Below, piece after piece: positions 6,576 through 9,390 of a stretch of 9,390 bases of DNA. The stretch is from assembly GCA_003250135.1 (NCBI GenBank), contig QKHF01000211.1, forward strand, positions 1 through 9,390, in the 5' to 3' direction. Position numbers and translations under genes: made by a program. Position 1 is the first letter of the stretch. The number at the start of each line of letters is the position of its first letter. This stretch comes from Paracoccaceae bacterium (lineage in GTDB: Bacteria; Pseudomonadota; Alphaproteobacteria; Rhodobacterales; Rhodobacteraceae). The notes under the pieces were generated by a model. The model searched no databases, had not been told where the DNA came from, and saw only the letters and a list, made by a program, of their open reading frames with translations.

Positions 6576-6671
6576 GGGGTCCGCCTGTATTGTTTGTTCG
6601 TTTGTTGGTCTGCTCGTTTTTTTATGATTCGATAGAGTAACCGAAAGGTGATTCGCCGTCGAGCAGCGAGT
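6576..6671 (-). promoter_or_regulatory. ftsA-ftsZ intergenic leader, repeat-bearing
   Basis: This 96-bp gap is the only break in the ddlB-ftsQ-ftsA-ftsZ run and is visibly richer in A/T than the coding sequence. It holds two tandem near-identical 8-mers (6591-6606; AACAAACG then AACAAACA on the minus strand), a run of seven A on the minus strand (6623-6617), and a 7-bp inverted repeat (CTGCTCG at 6610-6616, CGAGCAG at 6660-6666) around 43 bases. A 7-mer direct repeat, CGAATCA on the minus strand, sits at 6655-6649 and 6631-6625, 24 bases apart. Extra ftsZ promoters in this position are known in other bacteria, but I find no convincing -35/-10 pair or CtrA box. Confidence 0.45.
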
Positions 6672-8006
6672 TCACCAATTTTTTCGGAACCACCGCATCG
6701 CCTGACCGAAACGGCCCCTTGGCGAATCCGGCGAGATCGCGTCGAAGTCCCATACCTCATCATGCTGGCGCACCGCGTAGACCGACAGGCCCACCGCCGC
6801 GGCGAAGGCCGGCCCCGCCGCCGATTGCGGCAGCCCGGCGACCCTGATGGGGCGTCCGATCCGCACCCGGCGTCCGAGGATGCGCTGCGCCGCCTCCATC
6901 ATTCCAGGCAACTGGCAGCTGCCGCCGGTCAGCACAATCTGACGGCCCGGCATATAGTTAAAGCCTGCATGTTCAAGTTGATCACGAACCCCCTCAAGCG
7001 TCTCCTCGATACGTGGGCGGATCACGCCGATCAAAGCTGACCGGGGCACCCGGCGGCGCTCTTCGCCGGCGTCCTCTCCGATCTGGGGGGCGTCGACATA
7101 TTCGCGGTCGTCCATCTTGGTCGGGTAGACGCCGCCATGCAGCGTCTTCAGCCGCTCGGCCGCAGCGGCGGACATGGAAAAGGCCTGCGCGATATCCAGC
7201 GTCACATGGTCGCCGCCGATGCGCACCGCGCCGGTGTAGATCAGCTGGCGGCGCAGGAACAGCGAAACGGAGCTGGAGCCGCCGCCAAGGTCCACGCAGG
7301 CGCCGCCCAGGTCCTGCTCATCCTCGACTAGGGTGGCGAGGCCGCTGACAAAGGGCGCCGCGACCACGCCCGCCAGCTCCAGATCGCAGCGCTTGACGCA
7401 TTGCGCGAGATTGCGCAGCGGGGCCGATGCGACGGTCACCACGTGCATGTCGGCGGCCAGCGCAGCGCCGGTCATGCCGCGCGGATCGGTCAGCCCGCTG
7501 GCGCCGTCCAACGCGAAATTCACAGGCATGGCGTGAAGGATCTCACGCCCCGGCGGGGTCTTCTGCGGCGCGCAGGCGCCCAGCACCCTGGCCACGTCCG
7601 CCTCGCAGACGGCGCCGTTCAGCACATCGACCTCGGCGGAGGACGGAAAGCTCTCGGGCCGCGCGCCGGAGATGACGCCGATCACCTGATCGACCCGCTC
7701 GCCCGCCATCTTCTCGGCGATCTCAAGCGCGGTGCGGATGGCCCGCTCCGCCTCCTCCATATCCACGATCTCGCCCTGTCGCACGCCGCGGGACCGCGTG
7801 ACGCCGGCGCCGATGATGCGCATCGCGCCATAGCCGCCCAGCGCCCCCGTTTGCCGGTTTCGCGAAATTCGCGAAGGATCGAGCTTGATGATGAAACAGG
7901 CGACCTTGGACGATCCTACGTCGAGCGCCGCGACCAGCCCGCGTTTCAGGGCCGCGTTCAGGCGGTCGCGCATCAGGCGCTGAGAGGTCAACACGGCGTC
8001 GGTCAC
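6672..8006 (-). CDS. ftsA: Cell division actin-like ATPase FtsA
   Basis: FtsA is the actin-fold protein that tethers FtsZ filaments to the inner membrane and signals to later divisome proteins. The 444-residue sequence shows the actin-family nucleotide site: phosphate-1 ALDVGSSK (27-34), phosphate-2 VDLGGGSSS (238-246) and adenosine motif VLTGGSCQLPG (358-368). The 1C-type domain lies between the first two, roughly 85-180. The C-terminus GRFGQAMRWFRKNW (431-444) is the amphipathic membrane-targeting helix, rich in Arg, Trp and Phe. About 25 residues precede the actin fold, as in related alphaproteobacteria. Translation starts at GTG 8006-8004, with GAGGAG at 8020-8015 eight bases upstream, inside ftsQ. 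The start overlaps the ftsQ TGA as GTGA, which implies translational coupling. A later in-frame ATG (residue 12) has weaker support. Confidence 0.97.
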   Translation of the reverse strand: MTDAVLTSQRLMRDRLNAALKRGLVAALDVGSSKVACFIIKLDPSRISRNRQTGALGGYGAMRIIGAGVTRSRGVRQGEIVDMEEAERAIRTALEIAEKMAGERVDQVIGVISGARPESFPSSAEVDVLNGAVCEADVARVLGACAPQKTPPGREILHAMPVNFALDGASGLTDPRGMTGAALAADMHVVTVASAPLRNLAQCVKRCDLELAGVVAAPFVSGLATLVEDEQDLGGACVDLGGGSSSVSLFLRRQLIYTGAVRIGGDHVTLDIAQAFSMSAAAAERLKTLHGGVYPTKMDDREYVDAPQIGEDAGEERRRVPRSALIGVIRPRIEETLEGVRDQLEHAGFNYMPGRQIVLTGGSCQLPGMMEAAQRILGRRVRIGRPIRVAGLPQSAAGPAFAAAVGLSVYAVRQHDEVWDFDAISPDSPRGRFGQAMRWFRKNW

Positions 8007-8950
8007 GCGTCAGTCTCCTCGACAAAATTGGGGTCGCGCAGCTCACGCAGGCGATCCTGCGCACTCGGGCCGAGACGCACGGTGGGGCGGCCCGGCGCGC
8101 GGTAATCCACGACGGTCACATCGCGATCCAGCAATCCCTCGGTCCGGTGAAGAAGCAGGATGCGCTTCAGCGCGTCGCGCGGCTTGTCGGCGGGCAGCAT
8201 CAGAACCTTGCCCTCGGTCAGGTGCACGTCCCAGCGGCGCTCGCCAACGCGCACGAACCCAACAATGCGGGGCGTCAGGTCCACGGCGTCGGCGAGCAGG
8301 GTCAGCGCCTCTGCAACGTTTTCGGCGGCGTCCGGGCCGACGACGAGCGGCAGCTCGCTCCATTCGGACCGCTGCGCGAGCGGTTCGATCTCGGCCCCCG
8401 CCGGATCGATCAAGGTCACCCGCCCCGCGCTGCGCCAGACGGCGGCGGGCACGCGCTCCTCCACATCGATGCGGATCGCGTCGGGCGGCATCAGCGTGAC
8501 GCGGGCCGACTTCACCCAGCCGAGCCGCTCCACCTCCCGCCGCAGGGCGGCGGTGTCGACGTCGAGGCTGGAGACGGGGCGGCCGTCCTCGCCCGGATCG
8601 AACCGAGACAGAATTTCACTCTCGACCACCGACGTCGCGCCGACCACCTCGACCGAGGAGATGGCGAATTCGGGGCGTTGGGCCACCGTGGCGCGCATGG
8701 CTTCGGCGCGCTCCTCGACTGCGTGATACAGCGTCTCGTTCGAGGACAGCCAGACCAAGCCGCCCACGACCGCGAGCGCCGGAACATAGAGCCGAACGAA
8801 CCGGCGCACGCTGCGGCGACGCCACAGACGGTTCAGCCGGTAGCGCATGCGCGACGGCCCGCCATCCGCGGTCATGAAATCGACCAGCGACTGGACCCCG
8901 TCGCGCGCCGCGCCCGCCAGCGCGTAGGAAATCTCGGTCATCGGTCGCAT
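8003..8950 (-). CDS. ftsQ: Cell division protein FtsQ
   Basis: FtsQ is a bitopic inner-membrane protein that links early and late divisome components, chiefly through FtsB/FtsL. With the start at ATG 8950-8948 it has 315 residues: an Arg-rich cytoplasmic segment of about 53 residues, one membrane span (about 54-69, LYVPALAVVGGLVWLS), a periplasmic POTRA domain opening with FAISSVEVVGATSVVESEIL (95-114) and running to about 165, then the FtsQ beta domain to about 285 and a charged tail. The start is chosen because GGAGG (8962-8958) lies seven bases before it. ATG 8941-8939, three codons later, would give an ATGA junction with the ddlB stop but puts the same GGAGG 16 bases away. The frame also stays open upstream to 9001, deep in ddlB, without support. 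The gene overlaps ddlB by 13 bp and ftsA by 4 bp. Confidence 0.93.
   Translation of the reverse strand: MRPMTEISYALAGAARDGVQSLVDFMTADGGPSRMRYRLNRLWRRRSVRRFVRLYVPALAVVGGLVWLSSNETLYHAVEERAEAMRATVAQRPEFAISSVEVVGATSVVESEILSRFDPGEDGRPVSSLDVDTAALRREVERLGWVKSARVTLMPPDAIRIDVEERVPAAVWRSAGRVTLIDPAGAEIEPLAQRSEWSELPLVVGPDAAENVAEALTLLADAVDLTPRIVGFVRVGERRWDVHLTEGKVLMLPADKPRDALKRILLLHRTEGLLDRDVTVVDYRAPGRPTVRLGPSAQDRLRELRDPNFVEETDA
8015..8020 (-). promoter_or_regulatory. Ribosome binding site of ftsA, inside ftsQ
   Basis: GAGGAG on the minus strand, eight bases before the GTG start of ftsA and within the last codons of ftsQ. It decides for the GTG start over later in-frame ATGs. Confidence 0.75.
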
Positions 8951-9390
8951 GACGCATCCTCCACGATCCATTCGCAGAGTTCGGCGAACCCGACGCCGCA
9001 ATGGGCGGCCTGTTCCGGCGCCAGGGAGGTGGGGGTCATGCCGGGCTGGGTGTTGACCTCCAGGATCGCCAGACCGTCGAGGCCGCGAGTCTCGTCCCAG
9101 CGGAAATCCGTGCGGCTGACGCCACGGCAGCCGAGCGCCTGATGCGCGCCGACCGCGCCTTCGAGACAGGCGTCAAACACTCGCTTCGGCAGATCGGCCG
9201 GCAGGATGTGGCTGGACCCGCCCGAGGAGTACTTGGCGTGATAGTCGTACCAACCCGCGGTCGCGACGATGTCGGTGACGGTCAGCGCCCGGTCGCCCAT
9301 CACGGCGACGGTCAGCTCACGCCCCGGCACATAGCGCTCCACCATCAGTGTGTCCGGCGCGTTTGCATCCAGCTGCGCGGGGCCGTTGGC
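8938..9390 (-). CDS. ddlB: D-alanine--D-alanine ligase, C-terminal part (5' end beyond the window)
   Basis: Ddl joins two D-alanines with ATP to make the dipeptide that ends the peptidoglycan stem peptide. Only the last 150 residues are visible; the frame is open to the right edge and the N-terminal and central domains lie outside. Visible landmarks of the ATP-grasp ligase domain are VERYVPGRELTVAVMGD, a YDYHAKYSSGGSSHILPA region containing the Tyr-Asp-Tyr and Lys-Tyr of the substrate lid, the HQALGCRGVSRTDFR segment with the Mg-binding Asp, and LEVNTQPGMTPTSL, whose Glu and Asn bind the second Mg and whose following residues form the D-Ala-D-Ala pocket. The ending IVEDASCDR is typical of alphaproteobacterial DdlB. 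Its position directly before ftsQ is the standard dcw order. Its last 13 bases also carry the ftsQ start, and the GGAGG for ftsQ lies within its final codons, so expression of the two is likely coupled. Confidence 0.95.
   Translation of the reverse strand, partial: ANGPAQLDANAPDTLMVERYVPGRELTVAVMGDRALTVTDIVATAGWYDYHAKYSSGGSSHILPADLPKRVFDACLEGAVGAHQALGCRGVSRTDFRWDETRGLDGLAILEVNTQPGMTPTSLAPEQAAHCGVGFAELCEWIVEDASCDR
8958..8962 (-). promoter_or_regulatory. Ribosome binding site deciding the ftsQ start
   Basis: GGAGG on the minus strand, inside the last codons of ddlB. It is seven bases before ATG 8950-8948 and 16 bases before ATG 8941-8939, so it favours the former. Confidence 0.7.

Noticed and set aside
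5085..6635. Open frame of 516 codons on the plus strand opposite ftsZ
   Set aside because: It mirrors the codons of a certain gene in G+C-rich DNA. The product is Arg/His/Gly-rich with no recognisable domain, and ftsZ is unambiguous on the other strand.
8147..9142. Open frame of 331 codons on the plus strand opposite ftsQ and ddlB
   Set aside because: It is an antisense shadow spanning the ddlB-ftsQ junction, with a His/Arg/Gln-rich product that has no domain.

Overview
This window is a G+C-rich alphaproteobacterial chromosome segment, most likely from the Rhodobacterales (Rhodobacter/Paracoccus/Roseobacter-type). I infer the group from the gene order ddlB-ftsQ-ftsA-ftsZ-lpxC-bamD-recN, from FtsZ and FtsQ sequence features, and from strong third-position G/C bias. 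It is the distal end of the division and cell wall (dcw) cluster. Seven genes lie on the minus strand. One gene, cut by the left edge of the window, lies on the plus strand.

Reading in the minus direction from the right edge: the 3' part of ddlB (D-Ala-D-Ala ligase) overlaps ftsQ by 13 bp, and ftsQ overlaps ftsA by 4 bp (GTGA). A 96-bp AT-richer leader then precedes ftsZ. A strong intrinsic terminator follows ftsZ. lpxC stands alone, with its own leader upstream and a tetraloop hairpin terminator downstream. bamD and recN follow as a pair 27 bp apart, with a candidate promoter before bamD. The recN stop codon interlocks with the stop codon of a convergent plus-strand gene, an FAD-dependent D-lactate dehydrogenase (cytochrome)-type oxidase that fills bases 1-1164.

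Together the genes serve envelope growth and division. Ddl supplies the peptidoglycan dipeptide; FtsQ, FtsA and FtsZ build the divisome; LpxC commits precursor to lipid A; BamD helps insert outer-membrane beta-barrels. RecN acts in double-strand-break repair and is the usual passenger downstream of bamD in this group. The dehydrogenase is metabolically unrelated.

Coding density is very high. The only non-coding stretches are 2820-2846, 3687-3871, 4793-5015 and 6576-6671; none exceeds 300 bases, and their hairpins, repeats and candidate promoters are listed. I see no mobile element, tRNA, rRNA, CRISPR array or anomalous-composition island. Every gene belongs to a well-known family, so I found no previously undescribed system. 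The points worth a second look concern start-site choice, gene-end architecture and the non-coding leaders.
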